A stretch of DNA of 39,800 nt from Yinghuangia elevatio (GTDB lineage: Bacteria > Actinomycetota > Actinomycetes > Streptomycetales > Streptomycetaceae). The stretch covers positions 1 through 39,800 of the forward strand of contig NZ_JBEZFP010000088.1 of the NCBI RefSeq assembly GCF_040649515.1, written 5' to 3'. The position numbers and the translations under genes are program-made. A model generated the notes under the pieces. It made no database searches. It saw only the letters and a list, made by a program, of their open reading frames with translations, and was not told where the DNA came from. How positions within the stretch are numbered: the first letter of the stretch is position 1; every line of letters starts with the position of its first letter. This document shows, piece by piece, positions 32,957 through 39,800 of the stretch.

Positions 32957-33763
32957 TCACCCCGCCGTGGACGCGGTCGACACCGTCGGCGCCGCGGACG
33001 TGCCGCCCGAACTGCCGCCTGAGCCGCCGCCCGAGGCGCCGCCGGAGGTGACGCCGATCGCGGCGGCCACCGGGACCGCGGTGCCCGCCTGCCAGGCACC
33101 GAGTTGGGCGAGCACCCACTCGGTCACCGGCGCCGCCCCCGGTTCGCCGCGGAGGGACAGGAACACCACCGGAGTTCCCGGCCGCATCCGGGCCGCGTCG
33201 CGGTCCATGACGCCCAGGTCGGCGCCGACCTGCGGGGCGAGGTCGGTCTTGTTGATCACCAGCAGGTCGGACCGCGTGACACCGGGACCGCCCTTGCGCG
33301 GCACCTTGTCGCCGCCCGACACGTCGATCACGAACAACTGCACGTCGGCGAGGCCCCGGCTGAACGTCATCGTCAGGTTGTCGCCGCCCGACTCGATGAC
33401 CACCAACTCGAGGTCCGCGTGGGCCGCTTCGAGGTCCTCGACGGCGTCGAGGTTGCCGCTGATGTCGTCGCGTACCGCGGTGTGCGGGCAACAGCCCGTC
33501 TGCACCGCCGCGATGCGGTCGGCGGCAAGTACGCCCGCGGCCCGCAGGAAGTCGGCGTCTTCGGTGGTGTAGATGTCGTTTGTCACCACCGCGAGCGAGA
33601 CCTTGCCGGCGAGAGCCCGGCACAGCGCCGCCACCAGCGCCGTCTTCCCCGAGCCGACCGGCCCTCCGATGCCCACCCGCAGCGGGCGCGAACCGGGCAC
33701 CACCGCGGGTACCCGATGCGTGTGCCCGCCACCGCCGGAGCTGCTGTCGTGATCAAGATGCAA
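32957..33763 (-). CDS. ureG: Urease accessory GTPase UreG
   Basis: A SIMIBI GTPase of 268 residues that powers nickel insertion into urease. Walker A is GPVGSGKT (34-41), the metal motif is CPH in TGCCPHTAVRDD, followed by VVIESGGDNL and VINKTDLA. The N-terminus has His residues (HLDHD, GHTHR). The last 37 residues (from about 232) are a Gly/Ser/Thr tail absent from typical UreG, which is near 200-230 residues. The TTG start at 33763 has AGGAGG 9 nt upstream and lies 11 nt inside the end of ureF. Confidence 0.92.
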   Translation of the reverse strand: MHLDHDSSSGGGGHTHRVPAVVPGSRPLRVGIGGPVGSGKTALVAALCRALAGKVSLAVVTNDIYTTEDADFLRAAGVLAADRIAAVQTGCCPHTAVRDDISGNLDAVEDLEAAHADLELVVIESGGDNLTMTFSRGLADVQLFVIDVSGGDKVPRKGGPGVTRSDLLVINKTDLAPQVGADLGVMDRDAARMRPGTPVVFLSLRGEPGAAPVTEWVLAQLGAWQAGTAVPVAAAIGVTSGGASGGGSGGSSGGTSAAPTVSTASTAG

Positions 33764-34442
33764 AGTGAACGACCTCCTCGCGGGCGTGCAGTTCGGCGCA
33801 TACGTCCAGGCCCGGTGCGGACCACGCGGGCAGACGGTCCCAGTCGCCGTCGGCGAGCACGGTGCGGGCCGCGGTCGCGGCCTCCTCGGCGACCTGGTCG
33901 CAGTGCCCGGCCATCTCGGCGAGGACGACCGTGACCGCGATCGGGTCGAAGGACAGGAGCTTCACCGCGGCCGAGGCCGGGCCGTTGACGGTGTTGGTGG
34001 CGGCCAGCACGGCCGCCTCGCGCTCGTCGAGCCGCGCGCGCGTGGCCGCGGCGCCGAGCACGATCGCGTGGTGCGGCGAGACGCCGAGTGCGGTCCAGGG
34101 CTCCTCGGGCCAGGCGGCGCGCGCGATGCGGCGCAGCGAACGGCCTTGGGCGCGCGAGGAGGCGCGGGCGGGTGCGGACGGGGTACGTGCGTCCAGTTCG
34201 GTGTCGAGTTCCGCCCAGGGCCCGTCCGTGCTCAGCCCGTACGGTCCCGCGACGAGTGCCGCGCATGCGGCGAATGCGGCCTGGACGGATCCGTTTCCGT
34301 ACAGGCGGCCGAGCAGGAAGTCGGTGAGCGTGTCGAGGTCGTGCACCTCGCCGCGTGCCACCGCGTTCTCGAGTCCGCCGGAGTGGGCGTGCCCGCCCGC
34401 CGGGAGTCGTGAGTCGCCCAGGAGGAGAAGTCCTGCCGCCAT
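33753..34442 (-). CDS. ureF: Urease accessory protein UreF
   Basis: An all-helical protein of 229 residues that acts with UreD and UreG in urease maturation. Family marks are LLLLGDSRLPAGGHAHSGGLENAV at the start and LSFDPIAVTVVLAEM near the end. The ATG at 34442 is chosen with AGAGG 9 nt upstream; a TTG two codons earlier is an alternative. It overlaps ureG by 11 nt and is separated from ureC by 116 bp that carry a hairpin. Confidence 0.88.
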   Translation of the reverse strand: MAAGLLLLGDSRLPAGGHAHSGGLENAVARGEVHDLDTLTDFLLGRLYGNGSVQAAFAACAALVAGPYGLSTDGPWAELDTELDARTPSAPARASSRAQGRSLRRIARAAWPEEPWTALGVSPHHAIVLGAAATRARLDEREAAVLAATNTVNGPASAAVKLLSFDPIAVTVVLAEMAGHCDQVAEEAATAARTVLADGDWDRLPAWSAPGLDVCAELHAREEVVHFAS

Positions 34443-34539
34443 TGCCAACCACCTCTTACCGTTCTAGCCGTCGATTCCGGGATCTGGCCGGTCACCGCTG
34501 CTGTCCACGTCGTCCGTCGACGCTCCTGTCAAGCTACCC

Positions 34540-34556
34540 GCCCATTGTTAATGGGC
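34540..34556 (-). promoter_or_regulatory. Hairpin between ureC and ureF
   Basis: GCCCATT and AATGGGC form a perfect 7-bp stem with a 3-nt loop, just after the ureC stop in the direction of transcription. It could lower accessory-gene expression relative to the structural genes or protect the 3' end of the ureABC message. There is no T run. Confidence 0.5.
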
Positions 34557-34558
34557 CG

Positions 34559-36280
34559 TCAGAACAGGAAGTAACGCTGCGCCATCGGCAGGGTTGCCGC
34601 CGGTTGCGCCTCCACCTTCTCGCCGTCGATGCGCACGGCGAACGTGCCCGGGTCCACCTCGATGTGCGGCATCGCGTCGTTGAGCGGCATCGCGCTCTTG
34701 CCGCGGCCCCGCACGTCGGCGACGGACACGAGGCGACGCCGCACGTCGAGCCGGTCGGCGAGCCCCGATTCGAGTGCCGCCGGCGCGACGAAATGCAGGC
34801 TCGTCGCGGCGGCGGTACGCGGGGCGGCGCCGAACATCGGGCGCGGGAGCACCGGTTGCGGGGTGGGGATCGACGCGTTGGCATCGCCCATCGCCGCGTA
34901 CGCGATGGCGCCGCCCTTGAGCACCGCGTGCGGCCGTACCCCGAAGAACGCCGGCTCCCACAGGACGAGGTCGGCGAGCTTGCCGACCGCGACCGACCCG
35001 ATCTCGTCGTCGAGCCCGTGCGCGACGGCCGGGCAGATTGTGTACTTCGCCACATAGCGGCGGGCGCGCAAATTGTCTGACACGCCGTCACCGGGAAGAG
35101 CACCGCGCCGAACTTTGTTCACGTGCGCCGTTTGCCAGGTCCGCATGATCGTCTCGCCGACGCGTCCCATGGCCTGGCTGTCCGAGCCGATCATCGAGAT
35201 CGCGCCGAGGTCGTGGAGCACGTCCTCGGCGGCGATGGTCGACGGCCTTATCCGCGACTCGGCGAACGCGAGGTCCTCCGGGACCGACGGGTTGAGGTGG
35301 TGGCACACCATGAGCATGTCGAGGTGTTCCTCGACGGTGTTGACGGTGTGCGGCCGCGTCGGATTGGTGGACGACGGGAGGATGTTGGGCATCGAGGCGA
35401 CGGTGATGATGTCGGGCGCGTGCCCGCCGCCCGCGCCTTCGGTGTGGTACGCGTGGATCGTCCGGTCGCCGATCGCCGCGAGGGTGCCCTCCACGAAGCC
35501 GGTCTCGTTGAGCGTGTCGCTGTGCAGGGCGACCTGGACGCCCGCGGCCTCGGCGACGCGCAGGCTCGCGTCGATCGCGGCCGGCGTCGACCCCCAGTCC
35601 TCGTGCACCTTGAACCCGGCGGCGCCCGCCCGCAGTTGCTCCCACATCGCCTCCTCGGAGACGGTGTTGCCCTTGCCGAGGAGCACGAAGTTGATCGGGA
35701 TCTCGTCGAGCGATTCGAGCATGCGGGCGAGGTGCCACGCGCCGGGGGTGACGGTGGTCGCCTTGCTGCCCTCCGCTGGCCCGGTGCCGCCCGCGATCAT
35801 CGTGGTGACACCCGCGCCCAGTGCCTCGCCGAACTGCTGCGGGCAGATGAGGTGTACGTGGCAGTCGACGGCGCCCGCGGTGAGGATGCGGCCGTTGCCG
35901 GAGATGACCTCGGTGGACGGGCCGATCACCAGGTCGGGGTGTACGCCGTCCATCGTGTCGGGGTTGCCGGCCTTGCCGATCCCGACGATGCGGCCGTCGC
36001 GGATGCCGATGTCGGCCTTGACGACGCCCCAGTGGTCGAGGATGACCGCGCCGGTGATGACGGTGTCCGGTGCGCCGTCCGCGCGCGTGGCCACGGACTG
36101 GCCCATGGACTCGCGGATCACCTTGCCGCCGCCGAAGATCACCTCGTCGCCGCCGGCGCCGTGCGGGCGGCACAGGTCCTCGGTGACCTCGACGACCAGG
36201 TCGGTGTCGGCGAGGCGGATGCGGTCGCCGGTGGTGGGGCCGTACAGCAGGGCGTAGCGGTGGCGGTCGATCGAGCTCAT
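34559..36280 (-). CDS. ureC: Urease alpha subunit UreC
   Basis: The catalytic subunit of nickel urease, 573 residues, which splits urea to ammonia and carbamate. All active-site residues are present with a constant offset of +7 from the Klebsiella enzyme: H141, H143, the carbamylated K224, H253, H279, flap C326 and H327, and D367. The ATG at 36280 overlaps the ureB stop (ATGA); the frame is open upstream through the ureB tail but that part is not coding. It assembles with UreA and UreB in the cytoplasm. Confidence 0.97.
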   Translation of the reverse strand: MSSIDRHRYALLYGPTTGDRIRLADTDLVVEVTEDLCRPHGAGGDEVIFGGGKVIRESMGQSVATRADGAPDTVITGAVILDHWGVVKADIGIRDGRIVGIGKAGNPDTMDGVHPDLVIGPSTEVISGNGRILTAGAVDCHVHLICPQQFGEALGAGVTTMIAGGTGPAEGSKATTVTPGAWHLARMLESLDEIPINFVLLGKGNTVSEEAMWEQLRAGAAGFKVHEDWGSTPAAIDASLRVAEAAGVQVALHSDTLNETGFVEGTLAAIGDRTIHAYHTEGAGGGHAPDIITVASMPNILPSSTNPTRPHTVNTVEEHLDMLMVCHHLNPSVPEDLAFAESRIRPSTIAAEDVLHDLGAISMIGSDSQAMGRVGETIMRTWQTAHVNKVRRGALPGDGVSDNLRARRYVAKYTICPAVAHGLDDEIGSVAVGKLADLVLWEPAFFGVRPHAVLKGGAIAYAAMGDANASIPTPQPVLPRPMFGAAPRTAAATSLHFVAPAALESGLADRLDVRRRLVSVADVRGRGKSAMPLNDAMPHIEVDPGTFAVRIDGEKVEAQPAATLPMAQRYFLF

Positions 36281-36861
36281 TTCTCCACCTCCGACGTCGG
36301 AGTCGCCTGCGGGCTCTGTCCGTTGGCGGAGGGTTCGGGGACGGCGGCGGGGGCGGGTGGGCCGGCGGCCGCGGTGCCGCCGGTTGTCGCCGGGGTGGTG
36401 CCGGTGCTGCCGGTGCTGCCGGACTCGTCCGTACCGTCCAAGATGCCGCCGCGGCCCGCCTTGAGGCCCGGTACGACGCGTGAGCCGGCCAGCGGCACGA
36501 GGGAGACCTCGCGCGCGACGCCCGGCTCGAAGCGGACCGCCGTGCCCGCCGGGACGTCCAGCCGCTGCCCCCACGCCGCGCCGCGGTCGAAGTCGAGCGC
36601 GTCGTTGGCGGCCGGGAAGTGCAGGTGCGAGCCGACCTGGACGGGCCGGTCGCCGGTGTTGAGCACACGCAGGACGGTGACCGGGCGGCCTGGGTTGAGC
36701 GGCACCGGGTCGGTGCCGAGAAGGAGTTCGCCCGGGACGACGGGACGGGGGGCCTTCGCCCGGCCGCCCGGCGAGCCGGTGCGGGACTTGCCGCCGTTGG
36801 GCGTACCGCCGCCGGGGGAAGCGGAGTTGGCGCCGCCCGTCGGCGAGGACGCGCCGGTCAC
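36277..36861 (-). CDS. ureB: Urease beta subunit UreB with low-complexity tails
   Basis: A structural subunit of urease. The family core of about 100 residues runs from VPGELLLG to GILDG, with HFPAANDALDFDR and VRFEPG. The protein is 194 residues, nearly twice the usual length: about 37 residues rich in Gly, Ser and Pro precede the core and about 55 residues rich in Thr, Gly, Ala and Pro follow it. The GTG at 36861 overlaps the ureA stop (GTGA), and no later start fits better. The tails are probably disordered. Confidence 0.9.
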   Translation of the reverse strand: MTGASSPTGGANSASPGGGTPNGGKSRTGSPGGRAKAPRPVVPGELLLGTDPVPLNPGRPVTVLRVLNTGDRPVQVGSHLHFPAANDALDFDRGAAWGQRLDVPAGTAVRFEPGVAREVSLVPLAGSRVVPGLKAGRGGILDGTDESGSTGSTGTTPATTGGTAAAGPPAPAAVPEPSANGQSPQATPTSEVEK

Positions 36862-37160
36862 GGGATCGGGTGGTGCACCGTCACGAGTTTGGTGCCGTCG
36901 GGGAACGTCGCCTCCACCTGCACCTCCCCCAGCATCTCGGGGACGCCGTCCATGACGTCGTCCCGGCCGAGGACGTGGCGCCCGGCCTCCTGGAGATCGG
37001 CGACGGACCGCCCGTCTCTGGCCCCTTCGAGCAGGAAGGAGGACAGCACGGCGACCGCCTCCGGGTAGTTGAGCCGCAGCCCGCGGTCCCTGCGCCGCTG
37101 GGCAAGATCGGCGGCGTACGAGAGCATGAGGCGCTCTTGCTCGTGCGGGGTGAGCAGCAC
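36858..37160 (-). CDS. ureA: Urease gamma subunit UreA
   Basis: The 100-residue small subunit of urease, with LTPHEQERLMLSYAADLA, LNYPEAVAVLSSFLLEGARDGRSV and the end VQVEATFPDGTKLVTVHHPI. The GTG at 37160 has GGGGGA 7 nt upstream. It is the first gene of ureABCFGD; no ureE is present, as is common in streptomycetes. The 287-bp region upstream holds the candidate GlnR site. Confidence 0.96.
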   Translation of the reverse strand: MLLTPHEQERLMLSYAADLAQRRRDRGLRLNYPEAVAVLSSFLLEGARDGRSVADLQEAGRHVLGRDDVMDGVPEMLGEVQVEATFPDGTKLVTVHHPIP

Positions 37161-37228
37161 GCGTCGGTCCCCCGTTCCTCAAGTCGACCGGTGTGTCCTC
37201 CTGGCTGACTCGAGAATTCACGGCTCGT

Positions 37229-37266
37229 GTTACCCGCTGGTGCGGTCATTGTTACCGGGAGGTATC
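37229..37266. promoter_or_regulatory. Candidate GlnR box upstream of ureA
   Basis: GTTAC occurs at 37229-37233 and 37251-37255, exactly 22 bp apart, with GTGCG and GTATC in the half-site positions between and after (each spaced by 6 bp). On the minus strand this reads GATAC, GTAAC, CGCAC, GTAAC, close to the GlnR pattern gTnAc-n6-GaAAc repeated twice. It lies 69-106 bp upstream of the ureA start; ureA is a known GlnR target in S. coelicolor. A CCCC-GCAATT-GGGG hairpin lies further upstream. Confidence 0.55.
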
Positions 37267-37447
37267 CAAATTCTCATTCCCCGCAATTGGGGTGGCTGAC
37301 CAGCGGTTTCCCGGGTGAGACGTCGACCACATCGCAGGCGCGCCCGGCCGAACGGGTGAGCGGTCGGCGCGCGTTGTCCGATGCACGCGCTCTCACGCGC
37401 GCGAATCGGCCCGTCGGGCGCGGGCGTACCTGCGAAGTGACGTTCTG

Positions 37448-39577
37448 TCAGAAGCCCCCGCCCGGCGGGGGTTCGACGGCGTCGGCGGGTTCAAATCCGA
37501 ACACCTTTCCGAAGAACCACAGTTCGGCCTCGCGGGTGCGGATGATATTCTCCGCCTTGCGGAAGCCGTGCTGCTCGCCCTCGAAGGCGAGGTAGACGTA
37601 CGGCAGCCCCTTCGCCTTGACCGCCTCGACGATCATCTCCGACTGCGCGGGCGGCACGACCTTGTCCTCCAGGCCCTGGAACACCGCGAGCGGGCAGGTC
37701 AGTTCGGCGGTGTGGTTGATCGGCGACAGCTCCTTGTAGCGGTCCGCGGCCTCCGGGTACGGGCCGACCAGCCCGTCCAGGTAACGCGATTCGAACTTGT
37801 GGGTGTCGCGCGCAAGTGCCGCCAGGTCGGCGACGCCGAAGTGGTTGGACCCGGCCGCGAACGTGTCGCCGAACGCCAGCGCCGCGAGCGTCGTGAACCC
37901 GCCCGCCGAACCGCCCCGGATCGCCAGCCTTCCGGGATCGACGGCCCCGGTCGCGGCGAGGTGGCGGGCGGCCGCGTCGCAGTCCTCGACATCGACAACT
38001 CCCCAGGCATCGTTCAGGAGTTCGCGGTACGGGCGGCCGTACCCGGTGCTGCCGCCGTAGTTCACCGAGACGAGTGCGAAACCGCGCGTCGTCCAGTACT
38101 GCACGTCGAGGGTCAGCATCGCCCGGGCCATGGACGTAGGGCCGCCGTGGATCGTGACGAGCAGCGGAGGCAGGGTGCCTTCGGGCGCGCGTACCTCCGG
38201 GTGGCGGGGGCGGTAGAGGATGCCGTACGCGGTGCGGCCGTCGGCGGACGGGAACGAGATCGGCTCGGGGATCGAGAACCAGTCCGGCGTGACCACCGCG
38301 GCGCGGGCCGGACGCAGGCGCTCCAGCAGCGCGTGACCGCCGCCCTCGCGCTCCTCGCCCAAATCGCCGAGGTCGGTCTCGGTGTCGTCGATGTCGCGGT
38401 CGAAGACCGGGTCGGACTCGTCGGCGACCGGACGCTCGTGCTCGTCCGGCAGCGAGATGCCCAGCGGCTCCGCCTCCTCGGCCGGGCCGGCGCCGATGAG
38501 CACGATGTCCGCGCCGCCCTCCGGGCCCGCCGCGACCTGGTCCACCCAGGTCAGGCCGGTCACCATCGCCTGCGGCGGCTGCTCGGGGCGCGCCGGGTCG
38601 ACGAGGGCCAGGTCGTACAGGCCGTCGCTCTCCAGCGCGCACGCCACCCGCCCGTCGGCGAGGAACGCGAACTGCCGCTGGCCGAAGACCCACTGCGGCC
38701 CGCCGATCTCGCCGTCCACCGGCGCGACCACCTCGACCTGGCCGCCCGCCCCGACACGGTGCAGGTTCCACCACCCGTCGCGGCGGTCCGACGAGAACCA
38801 CAGCGACTCGTCGGGCGCCCACGTCGGCTGGAGCACCGACTCGCCGGGCCCGCCCGCGATCACCTCGGCACCGGTCAGCTCCGGCACGCCACCGACGACG
38901 TCCACGCGCGCGACCACCAACTCCGTCGCATCCCACGGCATCGCGGGGTGGTCCCACTGCGTCCAGGCGAGCGCGGTCCCGCCGGGCGCCACGCGCGGCG
39001 ACGAGACGAAGTCGGGGCCGGTCACCAGCACGCGCACCTGCGCGGGATCGGCGACGGCGGCCCCGTCCAAAGGCAGGGCGACCAGCTCGTTGGCCGCCTC
39101 CCCGTGCGCCTCGACCACCTCCGGCTCGTGGCTCTCACGCACCGCGACGATCCACGCGCGCTCGCCCCACACGCCGGCGGGGACGATCTCGGCGTCCGCG
39201 TACCGCCACCCGTGCGCGACGCTCGGCTCCGGCGCCACCGGCACGGGCTCCGCCGCGCCGCGGTCCAGGCGGTAGAGCCGCTGGTCCGCCCAGTTCGCGT
39301 ACACGAGCACCCCGTCGCGCACGGCCCACGCGCCGCCGCCGTACTCGTGCACGCGCGTACGGGCGGAGACGCCGTCCGGCAGGACGTCCACCCGCGTCCC
39401 GTCCGGCGCGCGCCGCACCAACTGATCGCGCCCGCCCTCCGACGGACGCGACTCCGACCACCAGACATCGCGCCCGTCGACCCGCACCTCGCCCGGTGAA
39501 GCGGCACCGACAACCAGCGCCTCCGCGGTGATGGGAGACGGCCAGGACCCGTACGGAAGTTCGGTCTGAGTACTCAT
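37448..39577 (-). CDS. S9-family prolyl oligopeptidase-like serine peptidase
   Basis: A protein of 709 residues with an N-terminal beta-propeller-like half (repeated WSESRPSEGG, LWFSSDRRDGWWNL, QFAFLADG strands) and a C-terminal alpha/beta-hydrolase peptidase domain. The catalytic triad is Ser near 555 (RGGSAGGF), Asp near 638 (GLEDKVV) and His near 669 (GEQHGF). An acidic insert (about 380-420) separates the halves. It probably trims short peptides in the cytoplasm, since there is no signal peptide. The ATG at 39577 is used; a GTG ten codons upstream is possible, and neither has a strong ribosome site. It precedes ureA on the same strand but 287 bp away. Confidence 0.9.
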   Translation of the reverse strand: MSTQTELPYGSWPSPITAEALVVGAASPGEVRVDGRDVWWSESRPSEGGRDQLVRRAPDGTRVDVLPDGVSARTRVHEYGGGAWAVRDGVLVYANWADQRLYRLDRGAAEPVPVAPEPSVAHGWRYADAEIVPAGVWGERAWIVAVRESHEPEVVEAHGEAANELVALPLDGAAVADPAQVRVLVTGPDFVSSPRVAPGGTALAWTQWDHPAMPWDATELVVARVDVVGGVPELTGAEVIAGGPGESVLQPTWAPDESLWFSSDRRDGWWNLHRVGAGGQVEVVAPVDGEIGGPQWVFGQRQFAFLADGRVACALESDGLYDLALVDPARPEQPPQAMVTGLTWVDQVAAGPEGGADIVLIGAGPAEEAEPLGISLPDEHERPVADESDPVFDRDIDDTETDLGDLGEEREGGGHALLERLRPARAAVVTPDWFSIPEPISFPSADGRTAYGILYRPRHPEVRAPEGTLPPLLVTIHGGPTSMARAMLTLDVQYWTTRGFALVSVNYGGSTGYGRPYRELLNDAWGVVDVEDCDAAARHLAATGAVDPGRLAIRGGSAGGFTTLAALAFGDTFAAGSNHFGVADLAALARDTHKFESRYLDGLVGPYPEAADRYKELSPINHTAELTCPLAVFQGLEDKVVPPAQSEMIVEAVKAKGLPYVYLAFEGEQHGFRKAENIIRTREAELWFFGKVFGFEPADAVEPPPGGGF

Positions 39578-39766
39578 GAGCTCGATTCTGTCGTCTCGCC
39601 GCGGCACGAGTCCGCCCGCAACCCCGGTACCACCGGACCCTTCCCTCTTCCAACGCCCCGCCCCACCCCCAGGTGCCCCACCCCCGCCAACTCACTCCCC
39701 CAACCCCATCCCAAAAAATCCAACACCAACCAGCAGAGCCGAGCAGCGCGACCGACCAGGCCGGTC

Positions 39767-39800
39767 GAGGAGGGGGGTTGAGGAGGGGGGTTGAGGAGGG
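39767..39800 (+). repeat. 13-bp G-rich tandem repeat running off the right edge
   Basis: The unit gaggaggggggtt is present twice in full (39767-39779, 39780-39792) and continues into the edge. Runs of six G could form a G-quadruplex. It lies in the 223-bp region upstream of the peptidase, which otherwise holds a C-rich, gene-free stretch. Confidence 0.85.

Noticed and set aside
30565..33051. 828-codon plus-strand frame from the 15-bp repeat into ureD
   Set aside because: It crosses the Cys-motif gene in another frame and then runs antisense to ureD; Arg/Gly/Pro-rich without domains.
35123..36955. 610-codon frame opposite ureC
   Set aside because: Antisense shadow of a fully conserved urease alpha gene.

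Overview
The window is chromosomal DNA from a high-GC filamentous actinomycete, most likely in or near the Streptomycetaceae. The signs are near-saturated G/C at third codon positions, GTG and TTG starts, many 4-nt stop/start overlaps, rare TTA codons confined to regulators, a whiJ-type XRE/DUF397/ATPase locus, a BTAD-type regulator, a cellobiose-type sugar operon and a urease operon of order A-B-C-F-G-D. I cannot name the species. I see no tRNA, rRNA, intact insertion sequence or CRISPR array.

Layout from left to right. (1) 1-3283, minus strand: a tightly coupled operon for a GlnX-like membrane protein, a GlnH-like binding protein and a helical protein cut by the edge; this is the context in which the kinase PknG is found in other actinobacteria. 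(2) 3550-6619: a lone ABC ATPase, divergent from a DrrA/DrrB-type exporter operon that carries an unlisted 49-residue membrane peptide gene between its two subunits. (3) 6620-10096: a DHA2 efflux pump, divergent from an ECF sigma factor with an NTF2-like tail coupled to a DinB-like metal protein. (4) 10138-15748: a large BTAD/ATPase/TPR regulator and a whiJ-like trio with TTA codons on both sides of the divergent promoter. (5) 15759-21792: a small catabolic island with an alpha/beta hydrolase, a Rieske oxygenase, a TetR regulator, a COG2159 amidohydrolase and a D-aminoacylase-type amidohydrolase; two similar inverted repeats suggest one repressor controls it. (6) 21864-23097: a vapBC toxin-antitoxin pair and a decayed stretch flanked by 27-bp direct repeats. 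(7) 23098-24048: galE. (8) 24505-30545: a sugar ABC transporter, a GH1 beta-glucosidase and a LacI repressor, with a perfect 26-bp operator over the likely transcription start. (9) 30716-31813: an unrecognised cysteine-motif protein. (10) 31999-37160: ureABCFGD, with long low-complexity tails on three proteins and a candidate GlnR box upstream. (11) 37448-39577: a prolyl-oligopeptidase-family (S9) peptidase.

How the parts fit. The sugar operon is self-contained: binding protein and permeases import a beta-glucoside, the glucosidase splits it, and the LacI protein probably senses it. The urease operon and the GlnX/GlnH genes both deal with nitrogen. The catabolic island looks like a pathway for an N-acylated or aromatic substrate that cannot be named from sequence. 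The most novel-looking items are the embedded 49-aa peptide, the catabolic island with its shared operator and its unusual Rieske spacing, and the TTA-marked whiJ-like locus.
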